Assembly: GCF_008974325.1 (NCBI RefSeq)
Contig: NZ_BKCG01000001.1
Coordinates: forward strand, 434,001 to 498,000
Direction of reading: 5' to 3'
DNA from: Patiriisocius marinus
GTDB lineage: Bacteria > Bacteroidota > Bacteroidia > Flavobacteriales > Flavobacteriaceae
DNA length: 64,000 nt
The notes under the pieces were generated by a model. It was given only the letters and a program-made list of their open reading frames with translations, did not search any database and was not told where the DNA came from. Shown here one piece after another: positions 1-9,448 of this stretch. Both the position numbers and the translations under genes were made by a program. Within the stretch, counting starts at the first letter, position 1; each line of letters starts with the position of its first letter.

Positions 1-258
1 CTCAGACTCTAAGCTTTCGTTAAATTCAATTATCTCACCTGATAGTGGTAAAAACAAATCTGAAACCGTCTTCACTGCTTCCACAGTTCCAAAAACTTCT
101 TCAATTTCTAATGTTTCGTCTAATGTTTCTACTTCAACATAAACGATATCACCCAATTCTCCTTGAGCAAAATCTGTAATACCAACTGTAGCTACATCGC
201 CATCAATTAGTACCCATTCATGATCCTTCGTGTATTTTAGGTTCGCTGGAATATTCAT
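1..258 (-). CDS. gcvH: glycine cleavage system H protein (3' part missing)
   Basis: This is the lipoyl-carrying H protein that shuttles the aminomethyl group between the P, T and L proteins of the glycine cleavage system in the cytoplasm. The first 86 codons are present and the C-terminus runs off the left edge. The lipoylation site is visible as K63 in the motif EAVKTVSD, and the N-terminal KYTKDHEW and the [13 protein letters not shown] stretch are typical of the family. The ATG at 256-258 lies 23 bp downstream of the sprA stop, so it probably belongs to the ruvA-sprA transcript. The family is about 125 residues, so roughly 40 are missing here because of the window edge, not through damage. 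Confidence 0.95.
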   Translation of the reverse strand, partial: MNIPANLKYTKDHEWVLIDGDVATVGITDFAQGELGDIVYVEVETLDETLEIEEVFGTVEAVKTVSDLFLPLSGEIIEFNESLESE

Positions 259-281
259 CTTGTAATCTTATTTAGTGTTTA

Positions 282-3200
282 TTAATTTCCGAAATTATAT
301 CTTAACGTTAACCCACTTCTAATGGTAGTTTGAGGAAACGCTGTCGATATTGCATATTCTGAGAAAGTATGGTCGTAATAGAATGCTGCTGTTAAATTTT
401 TACTTAAAGCATAATCCATTAAAAACTGTACTCCATAAATTGTTTGTCCTGCCGTTGTTTGGTTATTTTGAATATCCAAATAACGTATAACTGTTCGGTT
501 ATCTCTTCGTGATAAATCAAGCTTGAAATTTAAATCACTTTTAAGAACTTGCTTTTTACCTCCAAAGTTTGTTCCTATACGCAAATCTTTAACTCTATAA
601 CCTAATCCTAAAATTATTTCATCACCTTTTATTTCAGTCAATAAGTTGTTTGCAAAACTCAACCCTAACGCTCTATCTTTTCTATATTCAGCACTAATTT
701 TGACTGAATTTTTCATTTCAAAATCAATTTTGATTAATGGAGAGAATTGCTCCGTCAAGTTCACATTAGTTAAAAATTGTTGACTTTTAAAGTTACCTGC
801 CTGATCCACTTGCGCTGTAGATGGATCTCCATCAGTTATTCTATCATAATCTAGGTTTGTCTGAAACTGGTTTACTGTATATCCTGCACGGTAACCATGT
901 TGTAATGAAAATCTTTTAAAGTTCTTTTTAAACCAAGAAACCCTCATTAATCCCGTATACTTAAGATCCCAATTTGGCAATGGAACGTCTCTAAATATCC
1001 CTGTCTTCTCTTTAGACGCATCAGTTCCCTTATAGGCAGAAATAAATGCCGGAAGTAACACATCTTGACTTGTAGCTCCAAACCCAACAGGATATCCTGT
1101 GTCTGGATCTACCGGGAAGGCATCGGTACCATAAAAATCTCTAGCTAACCTATTAGCAACAATCAATCTATTACTTCTAAAAGCTTCAAAAGCAGCTGAT
1201 TCATCATCTGAACTAGCATCAAAAGCTGTCCCAATTAACAAAGTTGATATATTAAAATTACCCGATGTTACTGGAGTTAATGAATTGTACAGACCGTCGT
1301 CGATAATATAATTTTCAGAATAATTTTCTGCATAAATACGACTTCCGTTAATGTCTATTTTTAAATCCTGAAGTGGTTCTAAATTAATTTGAGCATCTAA
1401 TTGTCTTGTTTCAGTTTCTGTATATTGCTCATTAAATTCCGGATACAATGTTAACCATCCATTACGAGCTGCAGTTTCTCTAATTTCAGCTTGACTTCCA
1501 AAAGTAAAACCTGTAGTTGGTTTTAATGTTCCAACAAAACCAATTGAAGGAGTGTATCCTGGAAGGAATGTACCATTAGTTTCTTGATAATTGATTCCTA
1601 CTTTTTTAATCATAGTTAGCAATCCTACAACAGTATTTAATGCTTGATCGCCTGTACTGAGACCTCCAGCGTTACCGGTATTACCTCTTGTATCTCCAAG
1701 ACTGCCTCCTTTAGGATCATTAACATTTGAAGAAAGATCTCCTTTTTCTTGTCGACCTACTTTTCCACCTTTCACATTTGTTCCATTTCCTCCTTTTTCC
1801 AATCCACCTCTAGTAGAAGATCTACTTTTCTTTTTCTTAGTAAGACCTATATACTTATAAAAAGCATTCATATCAAAATTAGAATTGATTCTATGAGTAC
1901 TTGAATTTTGAACTGAATTTCCTAAATCAAATGTTTCTGTAGTTCCGTCACGTAATGTAATATCGATACTATTAAACAAATCACTACCATCTTGCCATTG
2001 GAAATCTCCAGTATAAGAATAGGTCGCTTTTATCCATTTTAAGAATGGAAATTTAGAAAATGGTAAATCATAATTTAATTGAAGTGACTGGAAATGTCTG
2101 TTAGGATCACCTACATCAAAGAAACCATCAAATACTCCTATTGAATTATCAACATTACCATCATCATCCAAGAAATTAGAAACAATACGATCATTTGATG
2201 ATGTAAAGTTAAATCTTAGCGATTTCGTCAAATTGTAGTTTATAGCATAATCCCAATTAAAAAGGTAATTACGTTGGTATAATACAGGTAAACCAATGTT
2301 ACCATCAAGTAAGTTTAATTCTCTAAATTTTTGCTCGTTATACTGTCTAACAATATTAGAATTAACAGCAATACTTGTTGGTAAATAATTGACATTAAAG
2401 TCCTTTAAAAACTGCCAATATTTATTAGTAAATATTGAATCATTTTTCTTGAAAGGTTCAAATGTTTTTGGTCTAAAGCTATACGCATAGTTTGCGCCAA
2501 CTCTAACATTTTGATCTAATGCATCTTCAACTTCAAAATCGTGATGATCAATTTGATTATAAGATCCTGAAAATGTGAAATTCTCTACATCATAAATCTG
2601 CGGTTTAGAATCTCCTACACGTTCTTTCCTCACACCAATTAAGTTGATGCTCTGGCGTTTTGTATAATCTACAGACTGTGCTCTGATTGCTTCTTGCTCC
2701 TCTTCAGTTTCAGCATTATCAATTCTAGAATCTAATTCAATATCTTGAAATTCTGGATCGTATTGAGGTGTAATTAATTTTTCCCCTATTCCGTAGTTAA
2801 ATGGAAGTTGGATACCCCAAGCTTTTGGAAGCATTTGTCCAAGGTTAAAATTTGTTACAATATCATACTGTTGCACATCTTCTCTACTACGCTCATTAGG
2901 TCCTTGCTCTACTGAACCAAAACCAATAGTACTCCTTCTACCTGTTGCACTAACATTTGCAAAATCTGCAAAATTTGTATCTAAACTTGCAACTGCAGCC
3001 CAACCACCTTGATTATTTAATTCTGAAAGGCGTAATTCATTTACCCAAACTTCGCCACAAATATCTGTGTTAGTAGCATTTCGAAGTCCAATCATTGCGA
3101 CACGAACATCACCAAAACTTGGATTACCTTTAATACCAACTCTTAAATCATTCTCATCACCAGCAGCAGACTCTGCATCTAAATCAGCTTGGTCAAAGAA

Positions 3201-6200
3201 AATTAATTCGGTTGAACTTAGCGTTGGATCTCCTAAGACCCTAGTTTTAACCTCTTGTAAAAGTTTTAATGGTAGATTTAATCGGTTTTCAATTGGCCAA
3301 ATTTCCTCAGCACTTGTAGCACCAAATGATGTTGTATTTAGAGGAATTTGTACTTCGTAGAAACTTTCGGTTAAATCATTACCCAATCTGATAAATGCAT
3401 ACATATCACCATCACTTAATGAAGTTTCATTTTGAAGTGACTCAGCATGAATAAACATTTCTAGGTTTTTGTATTGACGCATATCAACATTGAAGTTTTT
3501 ATAAACTCCACGACCATCATTAGGTTCTAAACCACATACACGTAATGCTAATGATTGTTCATCCTGACGAATAATATTATTATTGTTATTTAATTGTTCA
3601 CGAATTACTCCTGGAGGAAGTACATAAGGAATAGGTTGTCTGTTTTCATTATCTATAATGTTCACAGCTTCCACCTCAAATGTTGTATCATCAAGATCTG
3701 GATCTTCTAAGTTAACCAAATCAAGTGTTTGAAGGTAACGACGGTAATCTCCACGAACTAATTCAAGTGTACCAAAACGTAATGTTGTTGGCTGCTCAAA
3801 ACCTGACATATACATACGCATAAAACGAATTGATCTGAAATCGGATATACCGTTAACTGCTTGGTCAAAATCTGAAACAGGAACCTTAAATTGTACCCAT
3901 CTAACTGGAATAGTACTGTTATTAGGAAGTGTTACGTTATTTTCACGCACATCAGTGATATAATCATTTGTTCCAGGCTCTAAAGAACCTGGCTCAATAG
4001 GAATATTATATTCATAATAACTATCTACGGTATTCATCGAGTTATCACGGTTAATATCTTCAACATCTGGTTGAGTTGTAGAACCACGATTATCATTTGT
4101 TACATCAACAGGAGAGTTTCCTTCTGTACCATTATATAGCTTATATCTATTTCTAATATCACCTGAAGCTTGTAAGAAATATTGATAATTATCATTAGCT
4201 GGATCTCCTAACCCTGCAAAACTCGGGAACATCCCTGCTTCTTCAGCATTGTTTAAACCATCATATCCAATATCTTGATTTAATCGCTCTTGACCTTCCG
4301 TATCAAACGTATATACTAATGATTGGTTTGTAGGAACACGACCCCAAACTGTTGGCGTTGTATTAACCGCACCCCCTTCATCTGGAAGTCCGTTTTCATA
4401 TTGTTTACGCCCGTCTTTTAAGATATCTTCTGAAATGTTACCTAAGTTAAAACTTAAAGTTCCACCTTGGTTTGTCGCATTTTCATCATAAATAAATGGA
4501 TCCATTACCCAAAACTGAATATACTCAACATTACTTCGTTCAAAATCGGTAGTAGAAAGCTGACGAGATATTGCTCCAAAATTTTGTGCTGGATTTGGAA
4601 GTTCATTAGATCCGTTTGCAGCTGGATTAAAATTATATTCACCACGCTCTCCAGGATAGAAAGATAAATCTAATGAAAACAATGCTTGCGTTTGCCCTTG
4701 AATGATATCTTGCTCTGGGAAAATTTCATCTCTAAAAACACGACGTGTAAATGGATTAGACAAATCATCATCTGTAATTCCATCTGGACGCTGACTACTG
4801 TAAAAAATAGGGTCAATTGTATACCAATTTAATCTTGCACGTCTATAGTTATAAGCCAATACGCTATTTGCAGATTCCCCTCCGAAACCAAATGGAGACG
4901 CTCCTAAATACCATTGCAATGGGGAACTAATATCAAATTCAGTTTGTGACGATTCAAAATCATCAACATATACAGTTGTTTTACCATTAAAGTCTGAAAC
5001 ATCTGGAGCACTTGGCAACAAATACGCAAACTCACCTCGAACCGATAAATTTGATTCCACATCAGTATCGATGTTTGGAAGCTTGTTAACTAAACGAGTG
5101 AAAAAAGGCACCTCAGTAGAGTACTGAGCATTAATACCAAAAATCTGGTTGTTAATAGGCTCAACAGCATAGGTTGACTTTTGCGTTAATGGACGTTCAT
5201 TTAATTTTAAATACGTACCACCAATAATAAAATTATCATTGAATTTATGTTCAATATTCAACCCTGTAAATCGCTTAGTTTGTTGCCCAAACAATGTATT
5301 ATTTTCAACTGAAATATTAATAGGTGTATTTGAAGCTAAAATTGCCGGATCTAAAATCTGTACTCTACCTAATTGATAGTTTACAGTATAATCAACACCT
5401 TCAGAAAGTGTTCTTCCTCCAGCAGTTACTACTACAGACCCTTGCGGAATATTAAAAGCCCCAATTGGAATTCCATCACCACCAGTTGATTTATAACTTC
5501 CGCGAATCTGGAATTTATTTTTATCACTCTGTGTTTGTTCAGCCTGAGTTTTAGTCGCGTTATAAAGTGCACTAAAAACATATTTGTTTTGATTTGCATT
5601 ATAAGTAGATGGAACATCATAAAGATCATCAGCCATATTTGGCGTGTCATCTAACTTATCAAATAGAAACTCTCCAAAAGGTTCAACACTTGTAAAGATG
5701 ATTCGACCATTTTGTTGATCTACTGTAAGTCCAGGTAAAAAATCGAAAAACCCATCACCACCTTGTTGAGGGTCATTATTATAATTCAACCTATCAAGAT
5801 TGAAAACTTTTAATAGAATAGTATTATCTACATCTTCTGGTAATGCTACGGCTGGGTTTGAAATTGTTCCTTCTGCTGCAGTAATATAGTTTAACGGAGA
5901 AGGATCTTTATATAAAATATTTAATCTAAAATCTTCTTGCTCTAATTGAAAAGCACCTAGACTATAGATATTTTTCATCATCAAGTCCCAAATAGGCTCC
6001 CCTACATTGGTAATATTACTTTTCAGTAACTTTACAACTAAATTTTGAGGTATTCCTTCAATATCAACATTCCCAGGATTGCCAGGTTGTCCCGGTTCTA
6101 CAATCCCACCAGTTGCATCTACACCGTCAGTAGAGAATTCTCCCACTTGATATACACGACCGTTGACTGTAAACTGGAATGAAACCCCTAAAACCTCGTC

Positions 6201-7559
6201 ATTATTTAATCGTTGATTCAACGAAATATATCCCAACTGAGAGTTTAAAGTATATTCATTAGGCTGTAATCTTCTTGCATTTTCTAATGCTACGTAATCT
6301 GAACCATCTTGAACTTGAACACCTCCAAAACCGGACTGCACTGTTGCAATATCACGTATTTGTTCGTTTAGAATTGTTTGAACTCCAGTTTGATCAATTC
6401 CAAATGGATTAAAATCATTGTTTGAGTTATCAGGAAAAGCAGTACGTGCTGTATTAATGAAACCTCCTGGAGGTATTGCTAAACCAACATTAGTAGGATC
6501 AGACTCCCCAATATCTTGAATTGCCACAATATTACGAACATCCTGTGTTTGATTACCACGATTGGTAATCCAAGCTTCCATACGTGTAATCTGTATATTA
6601 GAATTAATAAAAGGATATTGCTCTAGTACTCTGTTATAATTATCTCTAAAATAGTGCGCTAAGAAAAAGTGACGATTTTCATCATAGTCTAAAGCGAAAA
6701 ATTCAAAGTCGGTTACTGTTGCCCCACCTTCTGCTGTCACATTTCTAGTTTCTGAATTCTGCTCAGAGAAAACTCCAGTAATAGTTGTTTTACCAAATTG
6801 CAATTCAGTTTTAACACCAAATAAACTTTGAGCACCTGTAATTAGCGTTCCGTTTAATGGCATACTTACATTACCCACTTCAATTTTACGAATTATATCA
6901 TCTTCCGTTGGAGTGTATTCTAATTTTACTTGATTTTGGAAATCAAATGTAGACTGTGTGTCATAGTTCGCACTAACTTGCAAACGCTCTCCAACTTTAC
7001 CTAATAAACTTAAACTAATTCGCTGATCAAAATCAAAAGAAAAATTGCTTCGGTTTCTTGGTGAGAATGCTGGATTATCTTGTTTCGTATACAGTATACC
7101 TAAGTCCATTTCAACTGTACCTTGTGGTATTACTTCTATAGTATTTCCGCCAAAAACAGTCTCAAAGAAACTTGAATTCACATAAAATTTAGGCAATAAA
7201 TTTTTCTGTTCTTCTTCACTTCCCTCTTTTCTACCATCTGCCGCGTCAATTTTTGTTTTGAAATATTCACGCATTTCTTGGCGCAAAATCAAATCACGAT
7301 ATTCATCAGGTGTTAATATTACAGGCACACCTATATCAAAATTCCCTAACATCTGGCTATAGATATAGCGATCTGTTACGGGATCGTAAGTATATAAATC
7401 CTGAATACTTCCTGATTGTGGCAATTCAATTCGCCCCATAGATGAGCCAGTTGCCGTGGAATCCTGTGCAAATGCAGTAGTGAATCCTCCAAGAATGATT
7501 GTTAAAACGAGTAAATGCTTGATAAAGCTATTTGTACAAACGTAAATCTTTGCCTCCAA
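282..7559 (-). CDS. sprA: SprA, outer-membrane translocon of the type IX secretion system / gliding motility
   Basis: SprA is the giant outer-membrane barrel through which type IX secretion substrates leave the cell, and it is needed for flavobacterial gliding. The product is 2425 residues, the usual size. It has an N-terminal hydrophobic signal segment (about residues 13-31, predicted cleavage after AFA), long beta-rich repeats and a C-terminal residue pattern of an outer-membrane strand (LTLRYNFGN). A Gly/Lys-rich low-complexity stretch lies at about residues 1905-1970. No ATG exists between the ruvA stop and the signal peptide. The likely start is TTG at 7557-7559, three bases after the ruvA stop and in the same frame. 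A GGAGG (7553-7557) sits 5 nt before an ATT at 7545-7547, which is an alternative but rarer start. The neighbours ruvA and gcvH match the arrangement common in flavobacteria. Confidence 0.96.
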   Translation of the reverse strand: MEAKIYVCTNSFIKHLLVLTIILGGFTTAFAQDSTATGSSMGRIELPQSGSIQDLYTYDPVTDRYIYSQMLGNFDIGVPVILTPDEYRDLILRQEMREYFKTKIDAADGRKEGSEEEQKNLLPKFYVNSSFFETVFGGNTIEVIPQGTVEMDLGILYTKQDNPAFSPRNRSNFSFDFDQRISLSLLGKVGERLQVSANYDTQSTFDFQNQVKLEYTPTEDDIIRKIEVGNVSMPLNGTLITGAQSLFGVKTELQFGKTTITGVFSEQNSETRNVTAEGGATVTDFEFFALDYDENRHFFLAHYFRDNYNRVLEQYPFINSNIQITRMEAWITNRGNQTQDVRNIVAIQDIGESDPTNVGLAIPPGGFINTARTAFPDNSNNDFNPFGIDQTGVQTILNEQIRDIATVQSGFGGVQVQDGSDYVALENARRLQPNEYTLNSQLGYISLNQRLNNDEVLGVSFQFTVNGRVYQVGEFSTDGVDATGGIVEPGQPGNPGNVDIEGIPQNLVVKLLKSNITNVGEPIWDLMMKNIYSLGAFQLEQEDFRLNILYKDPSPLNYITAAEGTISNPAVALPEDVDNTILLKVFNLDRLNYNNDPQQGGDGFFDFLPGLTVDQQNGRIIFTSVEPFGEFLFDKLDDTPNMADDLYDVPSTYNANQNKYVFSALYNATKTQAEQTQSDKNKFQIRGSYKSTGGDGIPIGAFNIPQGSVVVTAGGRTLSEGVDYTVNYQLGRVQILDPAILASNTPINISVENNTLFGQQTKRFTGLNIEHKFNDNFIIGGTYLKLNERPLTQKSTYAVEPINNQIFGINAQYSTEVPFFTRLVNKLPNIDTDVESNLSVRGEFAYLLPSAPDVSDFNGKTTVYVDDFESSQTEFDISSPLQWYLGASPFGFGGESANSVLAYNYRRARLNWYTIDPIFYSSQRPDGITDDDLSNPFTRRVFRDEIFPEQDIIQGQTQALFSLDLSFYPGERGEYNFNPAANGSNELPNPAQNFGAISRQLSTTDFERSNVEYIQFWVMDPFIYDENATNQGGTLSFNLGNISEDILKDGRKQYENGLPDEGGAVNTTPTVWGRVPTNQSLVYTFDTEGQERLNQDIGYDGLNNAEEAGMFPSFAGLGDPANDNYQYFLQASGDIRNRYKLYNGTEGNSPVDVTNDNRGSTTQPDVEDINRDNSMNTVDSYYEYNIPIEPGSLEPGTNDYITDVRENNVTLPNNSTIPVRWVQFKVPVSDFDQAVNGISDFRSIRFMRMYMSGFEQPTTLRFGTLELVRGDYRRYLQTLDLVNLEDPDLDDTTFEVEAVNIIDNENRQPIPYVLPPGVIREQLNNNNNIIRQDEQSLALRVCGLEPNDGRGVYKNFNVDMRQYKNLEMFIHAESLQNETSLSDGDMYAFIRLGNDLTESFYEVQIPLNTTSFGATSAEEIWPIENRLNLPLKLLQEVKTRVLGDPTLSSTELIFFDQADLDAESAAGDENDLRVGIKGNPSFGDVRVAMIGLRNATNTDICGEVWVNELRLSELNNQGGWAAVASLDTNFADFANVSATGRRSTIGFGSVEQGPNERSREDVQQYDIVTNFNLGQMLPKAWGIQLPFNYGIGEKLITPQYDPEFQDIELDSRIDNAETEEEQEAIRAQSVDYTKRQSINLIGVRKERVGDSKPQIYDVENFTFSGSYNQIDHHDFEVEDALDQNVRVGANYAYSFRPKTFEPFKKNDSIFTNKYWQFLKDFNVNYLPTSIAVNSNIVRQYNEQKFRELNLLDGNIGLPVLYQRNYLFNWDYAINYNLTKSLRFNFTSSNDRIVSNFLDDDGNVDNSIGVFDGFFDVGDPNRHFQSLQLNYDLPFSKFPFLKWIKATYSYTGDFQWQDGSDLFNSIDITLRDGTTETFDLGNSVQNSSTHRINSNFDMNAFYKYIGLTKKKKSRSSTRGGLEKGGNGTNVKGGKVGRQEKGDLSSNVNDPKGGSLGDTRGNTGNAGGLSTGDQALNTVVGLLTMIKKVGINYQETNGTFLPGYTPSIGFVGTLKPTTGFTFGSQAEIRETAARNGWLTLYPEFNEQYTETETRQLDAQINLEPLQDLKIDINGSRIYAENYSENYIIDDGLYNSLTPVTSGNFNISTLLIGTAFDASSDDESAAFEAFRSNRLIVANRLARDFYGTDAFPVDPDTGYPVGFGATSQDVLLPAFISAYKGTDASKEKTGIFRDVPLPNWDLKYTGLMRVSWFKKNFKRFSLQHGYRAGYTVNQFQTNLDYDRITDGDPSTAQVDQAGNFKSQQFLTNVNLTEQFSPLIKIDFEMKNSVKISAEYRKDRALGLSFANNLLTEIKGDEIILGLGYRVKDLRIGTNFGGKKQVLKSDLNFKLDLSRRDNRTVIRYLDIQNNQTTAGQTIYGVQFLMDYALSKNLTAAFYYDHTFSEYAISTAFPQTTIRSGLTLRYNFGN

Positions 7560-7562
7560 TAG

Positions 7563-8144
7563 TTACAATTTTTTTAAAGCCTGCTTAATGATATCTTCAA
7601 CGGTTGCCGTAGGATCGTTTTTAACGATTGTGTCACAAACTTTCTCAGCCTGTTTACGTGCAAAACCTAAAGTCTCTAGAGCAGATAACGCTTCATTTTT
7701 ATTCGTATTGCTTGAAACAACAGAAACATCTTCCAAGCCGTACACTTTTAATATTTTATCTTTAAGGTCTAACAGTACACGTTGCGCTGTTTTAGCACCA
7801 ATTCCTTTAACAGATTGGATAGTCGCAACATCGCTACTTGCTATAGCCTCTTTAACTTGTTGCGGTGAAAGTGAAGACAACATTGTGCGTGCTGTACTTG
7901 TTCCAACTCCCGAAACAGATATTAACAACCTAAAAATTTCCCTTTCAGAAACAGTTGAAAACCCATATAAAATATGAGCATCCTCTCTTACCTGCAAATG
8001 GGTGAATAACTTTACACTTTCTGAACTAGGAAGTGCTGAAAATGTGTTTAGTGAAATGTTCACGAAATAACCTACGCCATTGCAGTCTATAACTACATCT
8101 GTAGGGGTTTTTTCTACTAGCCTTCCTTGCAAGTGGTGAATCAT
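7563..8144 (-). CDS. ruvA: Holliday junction DNA helicase subunit RuvA
   Basis: RuvA binds the four-way Holliday junction and loads the RuvB motor for branch migration during recombinational repair. The 193-residue product has the expected size. It shows an N-terminal OB-fold part (MIHHLQGRLVEKTPT, DCNGVGYFV), two helix-hairpin-helix motifs (LISVSGVGTSTARTML near residue 80, SVKGIGAKTAQRVLLDL near 115) and the C-terminal domain III that contacts RuvB (EALSALETLGF). It is the first gene of the ruvA-sprA-gcvH run, with a TATATTTG box about 25 bp upstream. ruvB is 5 kb away on the same strand in another transcription unit. Confidence 0.97.
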   Translation of the reverse strand: MIHHLQGRLVEKTPTDVVIDCNGVGYFVNISLNTFSALPSSESVKLFTHLQVREDAHILYGFSTVSEREIFRLLISVSGVGTSTARTMLSSLSPQQVKEAIASSDVATIQSVKGIGAKTAQRVLLDLKDKILKVYGLEDVSVVSSNTNKNEALSALETLGFARKQAEKVCDTIVKNDPTATVEDIIKQALKKL

Positions 8145-8168
8145 CTCTTAATTAATTGTTAACGACGC

Positions 8169-8176
8169 CAAATATA
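8169..8176 (-). promoter_or_regulatory. putative -7 promoter box for ruvA-sprA
   Basis: On the minus strand this reads TATATTTG, an exact match to the Bacteroidota -7 consensus TAnnTTTG, 24 bp upstream of the ruvA ATG. A TTTG further upstream (8202-8205) could be the -33 element, but its 25-bp spacing is longer than usual. Inferred from consensus only. Confidence 0.5.
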
Positions 8177-8205
8177 GTACATTTTATTGGGCTTTACCAC
8201 GGCAA

Positions 8206-8250
8206 AAAAGCAGGAAATTAATTCAAAAAAACGAATTATTTTCCTGCTTT
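8206..8250 (-). terminator. second Rho-independent terminator downstream of maeB/pta
   Basis: An 18-bp imperfect inverted repeat pairs 8206-8224 with 8233-8250 around an A/T loop. On the minus strand the stem ends in CCTGC followed by a T6 tract before GCC. It lies 137 bp past the stop of the PTA-like gene and just upstream of the ruvA promoter box. It therefore looks like a backup terminator that insulates ruvA-sprA from read-through. Confidence 0.7.
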
Positions 8251-8340
8251 ATAAGCGCCTTAATTATTTTAATATACTGAAATTTTAAACTTCAATATAA
8301 TTGAGATTCTATCAAAAAATTAGTTGATTTTAAACAAAAA

Positions 8341-8373
8341 GTAACATGTCTATTAAATTGATAGACACGTTAC
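8341..8373 (-). terminator. Rho-independent terminator of the maeB/pta transcript
   Basis: Thirteen-base arms at 8341-8353 and 8361-8373 (GTAACGTGTCTAT on the minus strand, one G-U pair) enclose a 7-base loop and are followed on the minus strand by TTTTTGTTT. The hairpin starts 13 bp after the stop codon of the PTA-like gene, the standard position for its terminator. Confidence 0.85.
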
Positions 8374-8386
8374 TAAAATTTCTAAT

Positions 8387-9418
8387 TTATTTACTCTTAG
8401 CACTATGCTTTAGCCTTGACTCTTTTTGCTGAGCATCAACAACCGCAACAGCTGCCATGTTAACCATTTCCTCAACGCTTGCACCTAACTGCACTATATG
8501 CACCGGCTTTTTCATACCAAGCATAATTGGCCCAATTGATTCAGTTTCATTAAGTTCTTTAAGTAATTTATAAGTACTATTTCCTGAATCGAGGTTTGGA
8601 AAAATCAAAGCATTTACCTTTTTTCCCGCTAACTTAGAAAAGGGAAACTTTTTTTGAAGCATTTCTTGATTAAGTGCAAAGTTGGTTTGTAACTCACCAT
8701 CTACATGCATATCTGGATTTGTACGATGTAAATAAGCTACTGCATCGCTCACTTTAGTGGCGTGTGGATCTTTAGACGAACCAAAATTAGCATAACTTAT
8801 CATTGCTATTACAGGAGTCAAACCAAACATTTTCATGGTGTAGTTTGTCATTTGTGCAATCTGCGCTAATTCCTTAGCGGTTGGATCTATATTTATTGAC
8901 GTATCACTTATAAACAACGGGCCACGTTTAGTCAACATTAAATTAGTTGTTGCAACTTTATTAACTCCATCAAACCTACCTATTGTTTCTAAAACGGGTC
9001 TAACAACTGAAGGGTATGCTCTAGAATAACCTGATATCATTGCATCTGCGTCACCTTCATTTACCATCATACCCGCAAAATAATTACGGCTTTTCATTAA
9101 ATGCTGAGCATCAAAAAGTGTTACACCTCTTCTTTTTCTATTTTCAAAATGCTTTTGGGCATATTTAAGTAATGTCTTGGCTTGATCATCTGCTTTAGGA
9201 TCAATAATTTCAACATCTTCATCAAATTCTATTTGAGACATAAGTTCCAAAATAATCTCTTTTCTTCCTAATAGGATAGGAATTCCGATTCCTTCTTCAT
9301 GAACAATTTGTGCCGCTTTAAGAACATCTAGATGATCTGCCTCTGCAAAAACTATACGTTTTGGGTTTCGTTTAGCTCTACTATACAACAAACGAACAAT
9401 TTTATTATCGCTACCCAT
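8387..9418 (-). CDS. maeB: PTA-like C-terminal half of MaeB malic enzyme, detached by a stop codon
   Basis: The 343 residues match the phosphotransacetylase-like (PTA_PTB) domain that forms the C-terminal half of the roughly 760-residue MaeB malic enzymes. In those enzymes it is a regulatory, acetyl-CoA-binding domain and not an active phosphotransacetylase. Visible landmarks are RIVFAEADHLDVLKAA (about residue 20), SYANFGSSK (about 210) and ALIFPNLDSGN (about 272). It lies in the same frame as the malic-enzyme half just upstream. The nine codons between them (KYIDELNER) read as normal MaeB linker, so only the TAA at 9446-9448 separates them. If translated alone, the first ATG (9416-9418) is 27 bp after that stop, and reinitiation would be needed. 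It is less likely to be a true stand-alone Pta, because its sequence continues the MaeB linker exactly. Confidence 0.85.
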   Translation of the reverse strand: MGSDNKIVRLLYSRAKRNPKRIVFAEADHLDVLKAAQIVHEEGIGIPILLGRKEIILELMSQIEFDEDVEIIDPKADDQAKTLLKYAQKHFENRKRRGVTLFDAQHLMKSRNYFAGMMVNEGDADAMISGYSRAYPSVVRPVLETIGRFDGVNKVATTNLMLTKRGPLFISDTSINIDPTAKELAQIAQMTNYTMKMFGLTPVIAMISYANFGSSKDPHATKVSDAVAYLHRTNPDMHVDGELQTNFALNQEMLQKKFPFSKLAGKKVNALIFPNLDSGNSTYKLLKELNETESIGPIMLGMKKPVHIVQLGASVEEMVNMAAVAVVDAQQKESRLKHSAKSK

Positions 9419-9445
9419 TCGTTCATTAAGCTCATCAATATATTT

Positions 9446-9448
9446 TTA
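9446..9448 (-). other. in-frame TAA splitting maeB
   Basis: The minus strand reads TGG TAA AAA TAT ATT GAT GAG CTT. Translation either side gives ...KDW, stop, KYIDELNERMGSDN..., which is continuous MaeB linker apart from the stop. One base change to a sense codon such as GAA or CAA would restore a single protein of about 765 residues. TAA followed by A is an efficient stop, so frequent read-through is unlikely. Mutation, a natural split or a base-call error all fit. Confidence 0.85.

Noticed and set aside
3067-3360. open frame on the plus strand inside sprA
   Set aside because: It lies opposite a strongly supported gene, has no domain and no expected start context; a shadow frame.
8387-9418. 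independent phosphate acetyltransferase gene
   Set aside because: The sequence continues the MaeB linker in frame, so it is better read as the detached half of one enzyme.
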